A stretch of 64,000 nucleotides of DNA from Trinickia caryophylli (GTDB lineage: Bacteria > Pseudomonadota > Gammaproteobacteria > Burkholderiales > Burkholderiaceae). The stretch spans positions 3,100,001-3,164,000 of the forward strand of contig NZ_CP139970.1 of NCBI RefSeq assembly GCF_034424545.1. Reading direction: 5' to 3'. Below are positions 10,675-20,200 of the stretch, piece by piece. Made by a program: the position numbers and the translations under genes. The notes under the pieces are model-generated. The model was not told the DNA's origin, ran no database searches, and saw only the letters and a program-made list of their open reading frames with translations. Each line of letters begins with the position of its first letter. Position 1 is the first letter of the stretch.

Positions 10675-10701
10675 AAAAAAGCCACGGGGATCCGTGGCTT
10701 T
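10675..10701 (-). terminator. Intrinsic terminator between the reductase and aminotransferase genes
   Basis: On the minus strand AAAGCCACGG, loop ATCC, CCGTGGCTTT is followed by TTTCTTTTTCC. It lies about 185 bp after the reductase stop. The 10701-10883 stretch between shows no gene. Confidence 0.8.
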
Positions 10702-10883
10702 CACTCATCAACCGGTTTCGCGCCTTAAGCTTGCTTGGCGCGCATCCGCGACGTGCCGACGGCTTCCCATGCGGGCAGCGAGCGGCGACGTCGGAGGGCG
10801 GAATGGATACGGTTCATGCGCGCAAGAATACGACACGATGGGCGACGATGCAATCGCCGTGGCGTGACGGCGTCACCCTGCCG

Positions 10884-11915
10884 TCACACTGCGTTTGCCA
10901 GATCGGCTTCGCTCGTGAACGAATCGGCGTAGAACTCGTCGGCCGGCAACTGGTGATGGGCCGTGAAGTCGCGCAGCGCGGCTTCGACCATGACGGGGGC
11001 GCCGCACGCGTACACCTGGTAGCCGGACAGGTCGGGCAGATCCTCGATCACGGCGCGGTGCACGAAGCCCGTGCGGCCGGTCCAGGCGTCGGACGGATCG
11101 GGTTCGGACAGCACCGGCACGAACTTGAAGTTCGGGTGGTCCTTCGCCCATTGCTCGGCGAGATCCAGGTAGTAGATGTCCTTCTTGCGGCGGCCGCCCC
11201 AATAGAGCGTCATCGGCCGCTCGACGTTCTTGTAGAACGCATGTTCGACGATGGCCTTGATCGGTGCGAAGCCGGTGCCCGACGCGAGCAGGACGATCGG
11301 TTTGTCGGAATCCTCGCGCAGGAAGAACGTGCCGAGCGGCCCTTCGAAACGAAGGATGTCGCGCTCCTTCATCGTGTTGAACACATGTTCGGTGAACACG
11401 CCGCCCTTCATGTGGCGGATGTGCAGCTCGATCGGACCTTCCTCGTGCGGCCCGCTTGCCATCGAGTAGCTGCGGCGCTTGCCGTCCTTCAGAATGAACT
11501 CGATGTACTGACCGGCCAGATATTGCAGCCGCTCGTTGGCAGGAAGCTGGAGCTTGAGCACGGCGACGTCGTCGGCCTTGCGCTCGATCGCGTTGACGCG
11601 GCAAGGCAGCTTCTTGACCTGCATGTCGCCCACGCCCGAGATCTCGCGAATGTCGATGACGAGATCGGTCGTGGCCGTGGCGCAGCAAAAGAGTGCCATG
11701 CCCCGCGTCTTCTCGTCGTTCGACAGTGCCGACGACGAGTGCGCCCGCTGCTCGAGTTCGCCGGAGACGACGGTGCCCTTGCACGAGCCGCATGCGCCGT
11801 TCTTGCAGCCGTACGGCAACCCGATGCCTTGCCGCAACCCGGCCGTGAGCACCGGCTCGTCGGGTTCCACTTGAAATTGCCGGCCGCTTTGCTTGAGCGT
11901 TACGTTGTATGCCAT
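10884..11915 (-). CDS. 2Fe-2S ferredoxin-NAD(P)H reductase (CDP-6-deoxy-glucoseen reductase-like)
   Basis: A 343-residue electron-transfer flavoprotein. The N-terminal plant-type ferredoxin domain ligates 2Fe-2S by C37, C42, C45 and C77 or C78 (PYGCKNGACGSCKG, then LFCCA). It is followed by FAD binding (RSYSMASGP) and an NAD(P) domain (LLASGTGFAPIKAI and YACGAPVMV). In Burkholderiales such proteins are commonly called CDP-6-deoxy-delta-3,4-glucoseen reductase, but no deoxysugar genes are nearby, so the partner is unknown. The ATG at 11915 begins the ferredoxin domain; its ribosome-binding site is weak. Confidence 0.85.
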   Translation of the reverse strand: MAYNVTLKQSGRQFQVEPDEPVLTAGLRQGIGLPYGCKNGACGSCKGTVVSGELEQRAHSSSALSNDEKTRGMALFCCATATTDLVIDIREISGVGDMQVKKLPCRVNAIERKADDVAVLKLQLPANERLQYLAGQYIEFILKDGKRRSYSMASGPHEEGPIELHIRHMKGGVFTEHVFNTMKERDILRFEGPLGTFFLREDSDKPIVLLASGTGFAPIKAIVEHAFYKNVERPMTLYWGGRRKKDIYYLDLAEQWAKDHPNFKFVPVLSEPDPSDAWTGRTGFVHRAVIEDLPDLSGYQVYACGAPVMVEAALRDFTAHHQLPADEFYADSFTSEADLANAV

Positions 11916-11982
11916 AGTTTTCGAAACGAAGAAGGGAAATCCTCGCGCTTGCGTGCAGCCGGCGCGCAAACCGCCCGACGGC

Positions 11983-11988
11983 TACAAT
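11983..11988 (+). promoter_or_regulatory. -10 element immediately upstream of SDR gene
   Basis: TACAAT at 11983-11988 ends 7 bases before the ATG at 11996, which would make the transcript leaderless or nearly so. No good -35 is present at the correct distance. Confidence 0.4.
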
Positions 11989-11995
11989 GCGCGCC

Positions 11996-13015
11996 ATGAA
12001 GACGACACGACTCAGCCGGCGCCAGCGCGTGCTCATCGTCGGATGCGGTGACATCGGCCTGCGCGCGGCACGCCTCATGCTCACCCGCGCCGCCCGGCCA
12101 CGCATCATTGCGCTGACGAGCCGCCCCGAGCGCGCTGCCGAGTTGCGCGCAGCGGGTCTGACGCCGATCGTAGGCGATCTCGACGCTGCCCGTGGCATCA
12201 GGCGGCTCGCCGGGATCGCACAGACCGTCCTGCATCTTGCTCCGCCCGCGCCGCACGGCCAGACGGACGCGCGTACCCGGGCCCTCCTGGCAACGCTCTC
12301 GGCGCCGGCGCCGCTGCGCCCCGCGCGGCAGGTGCTCGCCACGACGGCGTTGCCGCGCGACATGCGACCCTGGCCCCTGCGGGTTGGACGGGCTATTGTA
12401 ACCGACAGGCGCGAGTCGGCCGGCCTGCGACGCGTGCGTCTCATCTATGCGAGCACGACGGGCGTCTACGGCGATTGCGGTGGGGCGCTTGTCGACGAAA
12501 CGCGGAAGGTGAACCCGGTCAACGCGCGCGCCAAGCGGCGCGTGGCCGCCGAGCGGCAGCTGCGCGCGGCGACGGCGCGGGGCGTGCTCGCCGCCAGCAT
12601 CGTGCGCATTCCGGGCATCTATGCGGCTGGGCGTTTGCCGCTCGCGCGCATCGAGCAGCGCCTTCCCGCGCTCGTCGACGAGCAGGACGTTTATACGAAC
12701 CATATTCACGCGGACGATCTCGCCGCGATCATGCTGCGGGCGATACGCCGCGCGGGCACGTCGCGTATCGTGCATGCAAGCGACGATACGGTGCTGAAAA
12801 TGGGGACTTACTTCGATCGCGTGGCGGACGCTTACGGGTTGCCCCGCGTACCGCGCGTCACGCGCGACGAAGCGCGCAGTCAGCTCACGCCGCTTACGCT
12901 GTCGTTCATGTCGGAGTCGCGGCGTCTCGCGAACCGGCGCCTCAAGCGTGAACTGCGCGTGACGCTGCGCTATCCGAGCGTCGACGACTTCCTCGCCGGC
13001 GTGCGCGTCAAGTGA
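11996..13015 (+). CDS. NAD(P)-binding SDR-type epimerase/dehydratase family protein
   Basis: An extended-SDR protein of 339 residues (342 if ATG 11987 is used). It has a Rossmann start (VLIVGCGDIGLRAARL), the mid-domain segment LIYASTTGVYGDCGG where the catalytic Tyr region lies, and NHIHADDLAAIMLRA late in the chain. It resembles YeeZ-like sugar-nucleotide epimerases, but the classic YxxxK is not clear (NARAKRRVAAE occupies that place), so activity is uncertain. The -10 element suggests start at 11996. It ends convergent with, and overlapping by 8 bp, a small membrane-protein gene. Confidence 0.75.
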   Translation: MKTTRLSRRQRVLIVGCGDIGLRAARLMLTRAARPRIIALTSRPERAAELRAAGLTPIVGDLDAARGIRRLAGIAQTVLHLAPPAPHGQTDARTRALLATLSAPAPLRPARQVLATTALPRDMRPWPLRVGRAIVTDRRESAGLRRVRLIYASTTGVYGDCGGALVDETRKVNPVNARAKRRVAAERQLRAATARGVLAASIVRIPGIYAAGRLPLARIEQRLPALVDEQDVYTNHIHADDLAAIMLRAIRRAGTSRIVHASDDTVLKMGTYFDRVADAYGLPRVPRVTRDEARSQLTPLTLSFMSESRRLANRRLKRELRVTLRYPSVDDFLAGVRVK

Positions 13016-13196
13016 ACGAAGGCAGTGCCTCGAGCAGGACGAAGCACAGCAATGCGCCGATGAGCGCACCGATCAGGTTGGGGTGATAGCGGCGCTTGAC
13101 GTGCATTGCAACGAGCAATGCGCCGATGACGATCGCACCCAGCGCGGCGAAAGCGAGTGTCATGAACGAAAGTTCGAAAACATTGGCGACGACCAT
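13008..13196 (-). CDS. Small two-helix membrane protein, hypothetical
   Basis: A 62-residue protein with two hydrophobic stretches (about residues 11-31 and 41-58) separated by the basic turn HVKRRYHPN, consistent with an inner-membrane hairpin. Function is unknown. A strong GGGAGGAG ribosome-binding site precedes ATG 13196, and a plausible promoter with a palindrome lies upstream, which supports a real gene. Its 3' end overlaps the convergent SDR gene. Confidence 0.7.
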   Translation of the reverse strand: MVVANVFELSFMTLAFAALGAIVIGALLVAMHVKRRYHPNLIGALIGALLCFVLLEALPSFT

Positions 13197-13225
13197 GGCG
13201 CTCCTCCCATGCCGCTTTTTAATAG

Positions 13226-13243
13226 TTCGTACTACGAAGTATA
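13226..13243 (-). promoter_or_regulatory. Palindromic operator and -10 of the small membrane-protein gene
   Basis: TTCGTA (13226-13231), one base, then TACGAA (13233-13238) form a perfect 6-bp-arm palindrome. On the minus strand TATACT occupies 13243-13238, so the palindrome overlaps the expected start point of the membrane-protein transcript. A repressor site is an inference. Confidence 0.45.
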
Positions 13244-13323
13244 GGGTGGTTCGGTCCCCGTGGAGCAGGCACTCAGGGTAAGCGAGCGGTCATTCGATTG
13301 CAGAGCGGGTGCGCAAGCGTACG

Positions 13324-13355
13324 CACGCGGCGGCGCCCAGCCGGCGCCGCCGTGC
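13324..13355 (-). terminator. GC-rich hairpin after pseudouridine synthase gene
   Basis: CGGCGGCGCC (13328-13337) and GGCGCCGCCG (13343-13352) form a 10-bp stem directly beyond the stop codon at 13356. There is no T-run, so it is a probable but non-canonical terminator. Confidence 0.5.
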
Positions 13356-14060
13356 TTAGCCCGCTCGCAGCGCTGCGAGATCGGCGTCGTCGAGCCAGCG
13401 CCACTGGCCCGGCGCGAGCACCGGGGGCAGCGCAAGGGCGCCGATGCGCTCGCGGTGTAGCGCGTCGCACCGGTTGCCGGCCGCGGCGATCATGCGCTTC
13501 ACCTGATGATATTTGCCTTCGTTGACCGTCAGCTCGAGGAGCCGTTCGGCGCGTGCCGTCGCCGCGGCCGCCGCGATCGGTTTTGTCTCGCCGTGCAGCA
13601 GCACGCCGTTGCGCAGCGCCGAAAGCTGCGTGTCGTCGAGCGGGTGCCGCGTGGTGGCGAGGTAGGTTTTGGGCACTTTGCGTTTCGGCGCGGTGTAAGC
13701 ATGAACGAACTGGCCGTCGTCCGAGAGCAGCAGCAGGCCAGTCGTATCTTCGTCGAGCCGGCCGACGCATTGCACGCCGCGCGCGAGGAGCGGCGCCGGC
13801 AGCAGGCTGAACACGCTCAAATGATGCTGCGGCTCGCGCGAGCACTCGTAGCCGGCCGGCTTGTTGAGCATCAGATAGGCGCGTGAGCGATAGGGCCAGG
13901 CTTGCCCGTCGACTTCGAACACGAGCGCGTCGGTGTCGAATTCCATGTCCGGGTCGCTCATGGGCTGGCCGTTCACCCGCACGCGGTCCCCCGCGATCAA
14001 TGCCCGGCACTGGCGCCGCGAGCCGAAGCCTTGCGTGAAGAGAATGTTTTCGAGGTTCAT
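13356..14060 (-). CDS. rsuA: 16S rRNA pseudouridine synthase, RsuA family
   Basis: A 234-residue RsuA-family enzyme that isomerises a uridine (U516 in E. coli) in 16S rRNA. It has an N-terminal S4-like RNA-binding domain (GSRRQCRALIAGDRVRVNG) and the catalytic segment GRLDEDTTGLLLLS containing the active-site Asp. NEGKYHQVKRMIAAAGNRC lies near the C-terminus. The ATG at 14060 opens the S4 domain; longer in-frame extension to 14447 looks non-coding. The ribosome-binding site is poor. Confidence 0.88.
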   Translation of the reverse strand: MNLENILFTQGFGSRRQCRALIAGDRVRVNGQPMSDPDMEFDTDALVFEVDGQAWPYRSRAYLMLNKPAGYECSREPQHHLSVFSLLPAPLLARGVQCVGRLDEDTTGLLLLSDDGQFVHAYTAPKRKVPKTYLATTRHPLDDTQLSALRNGVLLHGETKPIAAAAATARAERLLELTVNEGKYHQVKRMIAAAGNRCDALHRERIGALALPPVLAPGQWRWLDDADLAALRAG

Positions 14061-14205
14061 GGGGGGGCGAGAGACGATCGGCCGCATTCTAGCAAGGCGC
14101 AAGCGGCCGATCGCCGTGCTGTCGCCGTGCTGATCGCCGTGCTTGATCCGGGCGGCAAGGGTCGTCGATAATCGTCTGCTTTGAACCCGTTCGCGCCCGC
14201 CGCGT

Positions 14206-14646
14206 ATGGCTCGCTTCGACGGCCCCCGCTTACAGAAGACCGGCTCGCTCCTGGGATTGCTCGCGATCCTGCTGGTCACGCTCGCCCCCGTTGTCTCGCA
14301 AATGCTTGCGGCGCAGGCCCGGGAAGTCGTTTCCGGCCACCCGGGCGCGACAGCCGCAGCGGTTTGCACCGCGCGTGCCGACGCAACGGTGGGCGGGCGC
14401 GAGCCCGGACATGCCGCGCATGCCGCCTTGCATCTCGGCGCATGCATCTACTGCGGACTGCTGTTTCATCTGCCAGTACTGCCCGGCATCGGCCGCACGT
14501 TCGCCGCGGGCGACTCGTGCGCACCGTTGGCGATCGTGCGAACCGACGAGCGCCGGGCTCCGGCGCAGCGGTTTCCGGCCGGCAAGCCGCGTGCCCCCCC
14601 GGCTTCTTTCCGTTCCTTTTTGCCTGCCCCCATCGCTCGGGCCTGA
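14206..14646 (+). CDS. DUF2946 family protein
   Basis: A 146-residue exported or membrane protein. It has an N-terminal hydrophobic segment (about residues 13-32) and the DUF2946 hallmark HLGACIYCGLLFHLPVLPG with a CxxC pair. The family is often found with copper and metal-uptake genes, and here it precedes copC. The final codons and stop lie in a 12-bp inverted repeat. Function is unknown; a role in copper handling is inferred from the neighbour. Confidence 0.75.
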   Translation: MARFDGPRLQKTGSLLGLLAILLVTLAPVVSQMLAAQAREVVSGHPGATAAAVCTARADATVGGREPGHAAHAALHLGACIYCGLLFHLPVLPGIGRTFAAGDSCAPLAIVRTDERRAPAQRFPAGKPRAPPASFRSFLPAPIARA

Positions 14647-14656
14647 GCGATGGGGG
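14627..14656 (+). terminator. Hairpin spanning the DUF2946 stop codon
   Basis: CCCCCATCGCTC (14627-14638) pairs perfectly with GAGCGATGGGGG (14645-14656) around a 6-base loop. The TGA stop lies in the loop and second arm. No T-run follows, so it may weaken read-through into copC or stabilise the upstream mRNA. Confidence 0.5.
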
Positions 14657-14766
14657 GCCTCTGCGACGCCATACGCCCGATTCCGCGTGCCGCGTCGCGC
14701 GATTTCCGGACGCGCAACGATGCAGGCTCCGCGCCGGTTGCGCCGATCCCTTTTGAAGGAACAATC

Positions 14767-15138
14767 ATGCAAGTCACTCTCAAATACTCGATGCGCGCCT
14801 TCGCGGCCGCGATGCTTTTCGCCGCCGCTCAGCTCGCCCAGGCTCATGCGCACATGACGCGGGCGGAGCCTGCCGTGGGCGCGGCTGTCGCCGCCCCGAA
14901 GCAGGTGACGCTCGAATTCGACGACGCGCTCGAGCCCGCCTTCAGCTCGGTCGAGGTGACCGATGCCGCCGGCAAGACGGTCACGAGCGGCAAATCACGC
15001 ATCGACGGCCACGACAAAAAGCGTATGTCGGTCGATCTCGAGACACTCACCCCTGGCACTTATCGTGTGAAGTGGGTTGCGGTGGCCGCGGATGGGCACC
15101 GGACCGAGCGCAGCTATACGTTCGACGTCAAGCACTGA
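14767..15138 (+). CDS. copC: Periplasmic copper-resistance protein CopC
   Basis: A 123-residue CopC-domain protein that binds copper in the periplasm. A signal peptide (residues 1 to about 26, ending AQLAQA) is followed by mature HAHMTRAEPAVGA, whose N-terminal histidine is the usual Cu(II) ligand. The conserved VTLEFDDALEPAFSSVEV and GTYRVKWVAVAADGHRTE follow. AAGGA precedes the ATG. It lies 120 bp after the DUF2946 gene. CopD is not seen here. Confidence 0.9.
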   Translation: MQVTLKYSMRAFAAAMLFAAAQLAQAHAHMTRAEPAVGAAVAAPKQVTLEFDDALEPAFSSVEVTDAAGKTVTSGKSRIDGHDKKRMSVDLETLTPGTYRVKWVAVAADGHRTERSYTFDVKH

Positions 15139-15150
15139 CGGCGGGCCGTC

Positions 15151-15185
15151 CGATCGCGGGCGGCCTTAGCGGCCGCCCGCGATCG
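15151..15185. terminator. Bidirectional hairpin between copC and LysR gene
   Basis: CGATCGCGGGCGGCC (15151-15165) and GGCCGCCCGCGATCG (15171-15185) form a perfect 15-bp stem with a 5-base loop. It lies 12 bp after copC and covers the last codons and stop of the convergent LysR gene, so it likely ends both. Confidence 0.7.
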
Positions 15186-16062
15186 CTTTGTGCAAGACGT
15201 CCTTCAGCGACGCGAAAACCGGATTGTCGTTGTCGCGCCGATGAACGAAGAGCAGCTCGACAGGGCTTGCCGGCACCGTGCGCACAGGCCGGTAGACCAC
15301 GCCTTCGAACTGCAGCATCGCCGCCGCAGCCGGAATCAGCGCCACGCCGATGCCCGCGCGCACGAGCGCCAGCATCGAGTGGATCTGGCTCACGTATTCG
15401 ACGATGTCGGGCAACACGCCCGCGCGCTCGAGCAGCCCGCTCACGAGTTGATGGAAGTAGCGGGCCTCGTAGGGCGAATACATCAGCAGCGGCTTGCCCG
15501 CGCAATCGCCGAGCGCGGGGCGCGCCGGCCAGAGCGGCGCCGCCGAGGCCGGCAACGCGAGCACGAGCGCCTCGCGCGTGCAGGGGCGCGCGACGAGTTC
15601 GCCATGCTCGACCGGGGGCCGCAGCAGGCCCACATCGATCTGGCGCGCATCCAGTGCTTCGAGTTGCGCGCCGCTGACCATTTCCTTGAGCGTGAGCCGC
15701 ACGCCCGACGAGGCGCCGCGCACGGCACTCACGAGCGAGGGCAGCAGGCCGTAGCCGACCGACGCCGTGAACCCGATCGCGAGCGTGCCGGCGGCGCCCG
15801 TCGCGACGCGTCGCGCAGTGGCGGCCGCTTCGTCGGCGAGGCGCAGGATGCGCGCGGCATCGGGCAGGAAGCTGCGGCCGGCGGCCGTAAGGCGCACCGC
15901 CCGGCTGCTGCGCTCGAACAATTCCGTGCCCACCTGATGCTCGAGCAGGCGGATCTGTCTGCTTAGCGGCGGCTGCGTCATGTGCAGGCGTTCCGCTGCA
16001 CGCCCGAAGTGAAGCTCCTCGGCCACGGCCACGAAGCAACGAAGCTGGCTCAGTTCGAACAT
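15166..16062 (-). CDS. LysR-family transcriptional regulator of hexarate catabolism
   Basis: A 298-residue LysR regulator. The N-terminal winged helix is clear ([19 protein letters not shown], then [21 protein letters not shown]), followed by an effector-binding domain ([18 protein letters not shown]). The ATG at 16062 starts the conserved domain. It is transcribed divergently from kdgD with 111 bp between, the usual LysR layout, so it most likely controls the hexarate genes with a glucarate- or galactarate-like inducer. The inducer is inference. Confidence 0.85.
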   Translation of the reverse strand: MFELSQLRCFVAVAEELHFGRAAERLHMTQPPLSRQIRLLEHQVGTELFERSSRAVRLTAAGRSFLPDAARILRLADEAAATARRVATGAAGTLAIGFTASVGYGLLPSLVSAVRGASSGVRLTLKEMVSGAQLEALDARQIDVGLLRPPVEHGELVARPCTREALVLALPASAAPLWPARPALGDCAGKPLLMYSPYEARYFHQLVSGLLERAGVLPDIVEYVSQIHSMLALVRAGIGVALIPAAAAMLQFEGVVYRPVRTVPASPVELLFVHRRDNDNPVFASLKDVLHKAIAGGR

Positions 16063-16173
16063 CGATTCAAAACCTGTATTAATCGAGTCAGTCGTTATCT
16101 TGGACGTGAATCGTTCGCGGTGCAAGAATCGCTCCATTCTTCGTTAGGAACGCGACTCACGCGCCACGCAACC
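16063..16173. promoter_or_regulatory. Divergent control region of LysR gene and kdgD operon
   Basis: The 111-bp gap holds both promoters. AT-rich TATTAATCGAGTCAGT (around 16077-16092) is a candidate LysR-type site (T-N11-A pattern). Exact operators were not defined. Confidence 0.4.
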
Positions 16174-17100
16174 ATGACCCGCTATACCCCCACCGAATTC
16201 GCTCGCCAGATCGGCACCGGGCTGCTGTCGTTCCCGGTCACTCACTTCAAGGACGACCTTTCGTTCGACGAGAATGCCTACCGTGCCAACCTCGACTGGC
16301 TGTTCAGCCATCCGGCGGCGGGCCTGTTCGCGGCAGGCGGCACCGGCGAGTTCTTCTCGCTGACGCCCGCCGAGGTGTCGCGCGTCGTGCGTGCGGCCGT
16401 GGAGGAAACGGGCGGGCGCGTGCCCGTCATCGCGCCCGCCGGCTACGGCACCGCGATGGCCAAGGAGTACTGCCAGGCCGCGCAAGCCGCCGGTGCCGAC
16501 GGCATTTTGCTGCTGCCGCCGTACCTGACCGAGGCGGCCTCCGACGGTGTGGCCGCGCATGTCGAGCAGGTATGCAAATCGACCGACCTCGGCGTCATCG
16601 TCTACAACCGTGCCAACCAGGTGCTCGACGAAGTGGCGCTCGAGCGTCTGGCCGAGCGGTGCCCGAACCTCGTCGGCTTCAAGGACGGCGTAGGCGATCT
16701 CGAACTGATGACGCGCATCCATGCCCGCCTCGGCGATCGCTTCACCTACATCGGCGGGCTGCCGACAGCCGAGACGTTCGCGCTGCCGTACCTGACGCTC
16801 GGTGTGACGACCTACTCGTCGGCGATCTTCAACTTTCTGCCGAAGTTCGCGCTCGAGTTCTACGCGGCCGTTCGCGCCAACGATCATGCCAAGGTGTATG
16901 CGGAGCTGAACAAGTTCGTGCTGCCGTACATCGCGCTGCGCAACCGTAAGCGCGGCTACGCCGTGTCGATCGTGAAGGCCGGGATGCGCGTGATCGGCCG
17001 CAGCGCCGGCCCTGTGCGCACCCCGCTCACCGATCTGACCGACGCGGAGCTCGCCGAGCTGGCCCAACTCGTATCGCGCGTGCAAGAGGTTCAGGCATGA
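16174..17100 (+). CDS. kdgD: 5-dehydro-4-deoxyglucarate dehydratase
   Basis: A 308-residue DHDPS/aldolase-superfamily enzyme that dehydrates and decarboxylates 5-dehydro-4-deoxy-D-glucarate to 2-oxoglutarate semialdehyde. Visible family features are [39 protein letters not shown] and the Schiff-base lysine K170 in [10 protein letters not shown]. Its stop overlaps the next gene (ATGA). Together with that dehydrogenase it forms the shared lower hexarate pathway. Confidence 0.94.
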   Translation: MTRYTPTEFARQIGTGLLSFPVTHFKDDLSFDENAYRANLDWLFSHPAAGLFAAGGTGEFFSLTPAEVSRVVRAAVEETGGRVPVIAPAGYGTAMAKEYCQAAQAAGADGILLLPPYLTEAASDGVAAHVEQVCKSTDLGVIVYNRANQVLDEVALERLAERCPNLVGFKDGVGDLELMTRIHARLGDRFTYIGGLPTAETFALPYLTLGVTTYSSAIFNFLPKFALEFYAAVRANDHAKVYAELNKFVLPYIALRNRKRGYAVSIVKAGMRVIGRSAGPVRTPLTDLTDAELAELAQLVSRVQEVQA

Positions 17101-18692
17101 CGATCGGCGGGGAGCTCTTGATCGGGGCGTCGCGCGTGGCCGGCGAAGCCGGCGAGATTCGCGCGGTGAACGCCTCGACCGGCGAAACGCTCGAGCCGGC
17201 TTTCTCGCTCGCGAGCCTCTCGCAGGTGGCCGAGGCCTGTGCGTTGGCGGAGGCCGCTTTCGACGTCTATCGCGAAACGGTGCCCACGGCGCGTGCGGTG
17301 TTTCTCGAGACGATCGCAGCCGAAATCGAGGCGCTCGGCGACGAACTGATCGAGCGGGCGATGGCCGAGACGGGCTTGCCCCGCGCGCGGCTCGAAGGCG
17401 AGCGCGGCCGCACCTGCAATCAGTTGCGCCTTTTCGCTCAGCTTGCGCGCAGCGGCGACGCCCTCGATGTGCGCATCGATCATGCGCTGCCCGATCGCAA
17501 GCCGCTGCCGCGTTCGGACCTGCGCATGCGCCGCGTGGCCATCGGCCCCGTGGCCGTCTTCGGCGCCAGCAACTTCCCGCTCGCGTTTTCGGTGGCGGGC
17601 GGCGATACGGCCGCGGCGCTGGCGGCGGGTTGCCCGGTCGTGGTGAAGGCGCATTCGGCGCATCCGGGCACGTCGGCACTCGTCGGGCGCGCCATGCAGG
17701 CAGCCGTCGCACGCTGCGAGCTGCCGCCGGGCGTGTTCTCGCTGATCTTCTCCGAGAAGGAGAAATCGGCCGCGCTCGTGGCCGATCCGCGCATCCAGGC
17801 GGTCGGCTTCACCGGCTCGCGCGCGGGCGGTGTCGCACTGATGCGCATCGCGCAGTCGCGTCCGCAGCCGATTCCCGTTTATGGCGAGCTGAGCGCGGTG
17901 AATCCCGTGTTCCTGCTGCCGGCGGCGCTCGATGCACGCGCCGAAGCACTCGGCGCTCAGTTCGTCGATTCGCTCACGCTCGGCGCGGGCCAGTTCTGCA
18001 CGAACCCGGGCCTCTTGCTCGCTATCGACGGCCCCGGCCTCGAACGCTTCCTTGCCGCAGCCGGCAAGACGCTCGCGGAACGCGCCGCGCAGACGATGCT
18101 GACGCCCGGCATTTGCGACGCCTACCGCCGCGGGGTGGATCGGCTCGAGCATGAGCCGAACGTGCGCTGCGTCGCGCGCGGGCTCGGCAGCAACGAGCCG
18201 AATCGCGGGCAGGCCGGTATTTTCACGACCGACGCCGACAGTTTTCTCGCGCAGAGCGCACTGCACGAGGAGATTTTCGGCGCGGCCTCGCTCGTCGTAC
18301 GTTGCCGCGATGCGGCCCAGCTCACGGCGCTCGCCCGCTCCGTGGAAGGTCAGTTGACGGCGACACTGCATCTGAATGCCGACGACGCACGCGACACGGT
18401 ACTTGCGCGCGCGCTCTTGCCCACGCTCGAGCGCAAGGCGGGCCGCATTCTCGTGAACGGCTGGCCGACGGGCGTCGAAGTCACGCATGCAATGGTGCAT
18501 GGCGGGCCGTGGCCCGCGACCACCGATGGCCGGTCGACGTCGGTCGGCACGGCCGCCATCGAGCGCTTCGTGCGGCCGGTCTGCTATCAGGACATGCCTG
18601 AGCAACTGTTGCCCGAAGCGCTGCATGAAGGCAACCCGTGGGGTGTGAGGCGTCTCGTCGACGGCCGCACGAGTTTGAGCGAGCACGTTTGA
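17097..18692 (+). CDS. 2,5-dioxovalerate (ketoglutarate semialdehyde) dehydrogenase
   Basis: A 531-residue aldehyde dehydrogenase. It has the NAD(P)-binding segment [18 protein letters not shown], the catalytic glutamate in [13 protein letters not shown] and the catalytic cysteine C301 in [10 protein letters not shown]. The length and the [13 protein letters not shown] signatures fit the 2-oxoglutarate semialdehyde dehydrogenase branch, which makes 2-oxoglutarate from the KdgD product. It is translationally coupled to kdgD by a 4-base overlap. Confidence 0.9.
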   Translation: MTIGGELLIGASRVAGEAGEIRAVNASTGETLEPAFSLASLSQVAEACALAEAAFDVYRETVPTARAVFLETIAAEIEALGDELIERAMAETGLPRARLEGERGRTCNQLRLFAQLARSGDALDVRIDHALPDRKPLPRSDLRMRRVAIGPVAVFGASNFPLAFSVAGGDTAAALAAGCPVVVKAHSAHPGTSALVGRAMQAAVARCELPPGVFSLIFSEKEKSAALVADPRIQAVGFTGSRAGGVALMRIAQSRPQPIPVYGELSAVNPVFLLPAALDARAEALGAQFVDSLTLGAGQFCTNPGLLLAIDGPGLERFLAAAGKTLAERAAQTMLTPGICDAYRRGVDRLEHEPNVRCVARGLGSNEPNRGQAGIFTTDADSFLAQSALHEEIFGAASLVVRCRDAAQLTALARSVEGQLTATLHLNADDARDTVLARALLPTLERKAGRILVNGWPTGVEVTHAMVHGGPWPATTDGRSTSVGTAAIERFVRPVCYQDMPEQLLPEALHEGNPWGVRRLVDGRTSLSEHV

Positions 18693-18781
18693 TGGCTTGA
18701 CGAAAGGCCGGCCTTGCGCCGGCCAATGATCGGGCGATGCGGCGCGACAAGTCGCTCGCTCATTGCAGCAGGAGGAGACAA

Positions 18782-20140
18782 ATGGATATCAAGGCCCCAG
18801 CCGCGGATGCCCGCAGCACCCCGACCGCCGCGCGCGCCACGCGCGTGCGCTTTCTGATCCTGGCGATGCTGTTTCTCGTCACGACGATCAATTACGCCGA
18901 CCGCGCCACCGTGTCGATCGCCGGCTCGGCGATGCAAAAGGACCTCGGCATCAGCCCGGTGGCCCTTGGCTATATCTTTTCGGCCTTCGGCTGGTCCTAT
19001 GTGATCGCGCAGTTGCCCGGCGGCTGGCTGCTCGACAAATTCGGCTCGCGCCGCGTGTACGGCGTGAGCATTCTCGTCTGGTCGATCTTCACGCTGATGC
19101 AAGGCACGATCGGCTTTCTGGCCGGCGCATCGGCGGTGGCGGCCGTGTTTGCCCTGCGCTTTCTCGTCGGTGTGGCTGAAGCACCGGCCTTCCCGGCGAA
19201 CAGCCGCATCGTCGCGGCCTGGTTCCCGGCCAACGAGCGCGGCACCGCATCGGCGATCTTCAATTCGGCGCAATATGCGGCCACCGTCATCTTCGCGCCG
19301 CTGATGGCGTGGATCGTGCACGGCTTCGGCTGGCACGAAGTATTCCTCGTGATGGGTGTGATCGGCATCATCGTGGCCCTGATCTGGCAACTCGTCGTGC
19401 GCGATCCGAAGGAACATCCGCGCGTCAATCGCGAAGAGATCGAGTACATCGAAGCGGGCGGCGGCCTCGTCGACATCGACCGCAAGAACGTCTCGGCGAA
19501 GCGTCAGGGCCCCAACGTCGCCTATATCAAGCAGTTGCTGCGCAACCGGATGCTGATGGGCGTCTATATCGCGCAGTACTGCATCAATGCGCTGACGTAT
19601 TTCTTCATCACCTGGTTCCCGATCTACCTCGTGCAGGCACGCGGTATGTCGATCCTGAAGGCCGGCTTCGTTGCTTCGGTGCCCGCCATCTGCGGCTTCC
19701 TCGGCGGGATTCTCGGCGGCATCATCTCCGATGCGCTGCTGCGTCGCGGGTCATCGCTGTCAGTGGCGCGCAAGGTGCCCATCGTGCTCGGCATGCTGCT
19801 CTCGATGAGCATGGTGATCTGCAACTACGTCGACGAGCAGGTCATCGTCGTCGCGGTCATGGCACTCGCATTCTTCGGCAAGGGCCTCGGCGCGCTCGGC
19901 TGGGCCGTCAACTCCGACACGGCGCCGAAGCAGATCGCTGGTCTTTCGGGCGCCCTCATGAACACGTTCGGCAACCTGTCGAGCATCACGACGCCGATCG
20001 CCGTAGGCTATATCGTCGGCAAGACGCACTCGTTCAACGGCGCGCTCGTCTTCGTTGGTCTGCACGGACTCATCGCATGCGTGTGCTATCTGTTCATCGT
20101 CGGCAAGATTCAGCGCGTGGAACTCAAGCTCGACGCGTGA
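18782..20140 (+). CDS. gudP: MFS hexarate (glucarate/galactarate) transporter
   Basis: A 452-residue permease of the anion:cation symporter group of the major facilitator superfamily with about 12 membrane segments. The opening RVRFLILAMLFLVTTINYADRATVSIAG and the loop WLLDKFGSRRVYG are typical of GudP/GarP-type transporters. AGGAGGAG lies just before ATG 18782, which decides the start over the in-frame 18737. Its place between the semialdehyde dehydrogenase and the glucarate dehydratases supports the substrate. Confidence 0.88.
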   Translation: MDIKAPAADARSTPTAARATRVRFLILAMLFLVTTINYADRATVSIAGSAMQKDLGISPVALGYIFSAFGWSYVIAQLPGGWLLDKFGSRRVYGVSILVWSIFTLMQGTIGFLAGASAVAAVFALRFLVGVAEAPAFPANSRIVAAWFPANERGTASAIFNSAQYAATVIFAPLMAWIVHGFGWHEVFLVMGVIGIIVALIWQLVVRDPKEHPRVNREEIEYIEAGGGLVDIDRKNVSAKRQGPNVAYIKQLLRNRMLMGVYIAQYCINALTYFFITWFPIYLVQARGMSILKAGFVASVPAICGFLGGILGGIISDALLRRGSSLSVARKVPIVLGMLLSMSMVICNYVDEQVIVVAVMALAFFGKGLGALGWAVNSDTAPKQIAGLSGALMNTFGNLSSITTPIAVGYIVGKTHSFNGALVFVGLHGLIACVCYLFIVGKIQRVELKLDA

Positions 20141-20200
20141 GCTGGCGCAGTCCTCTACTGCTGTATCGGATAAATCGAACAACGAAAGGAGCATTGGAAG

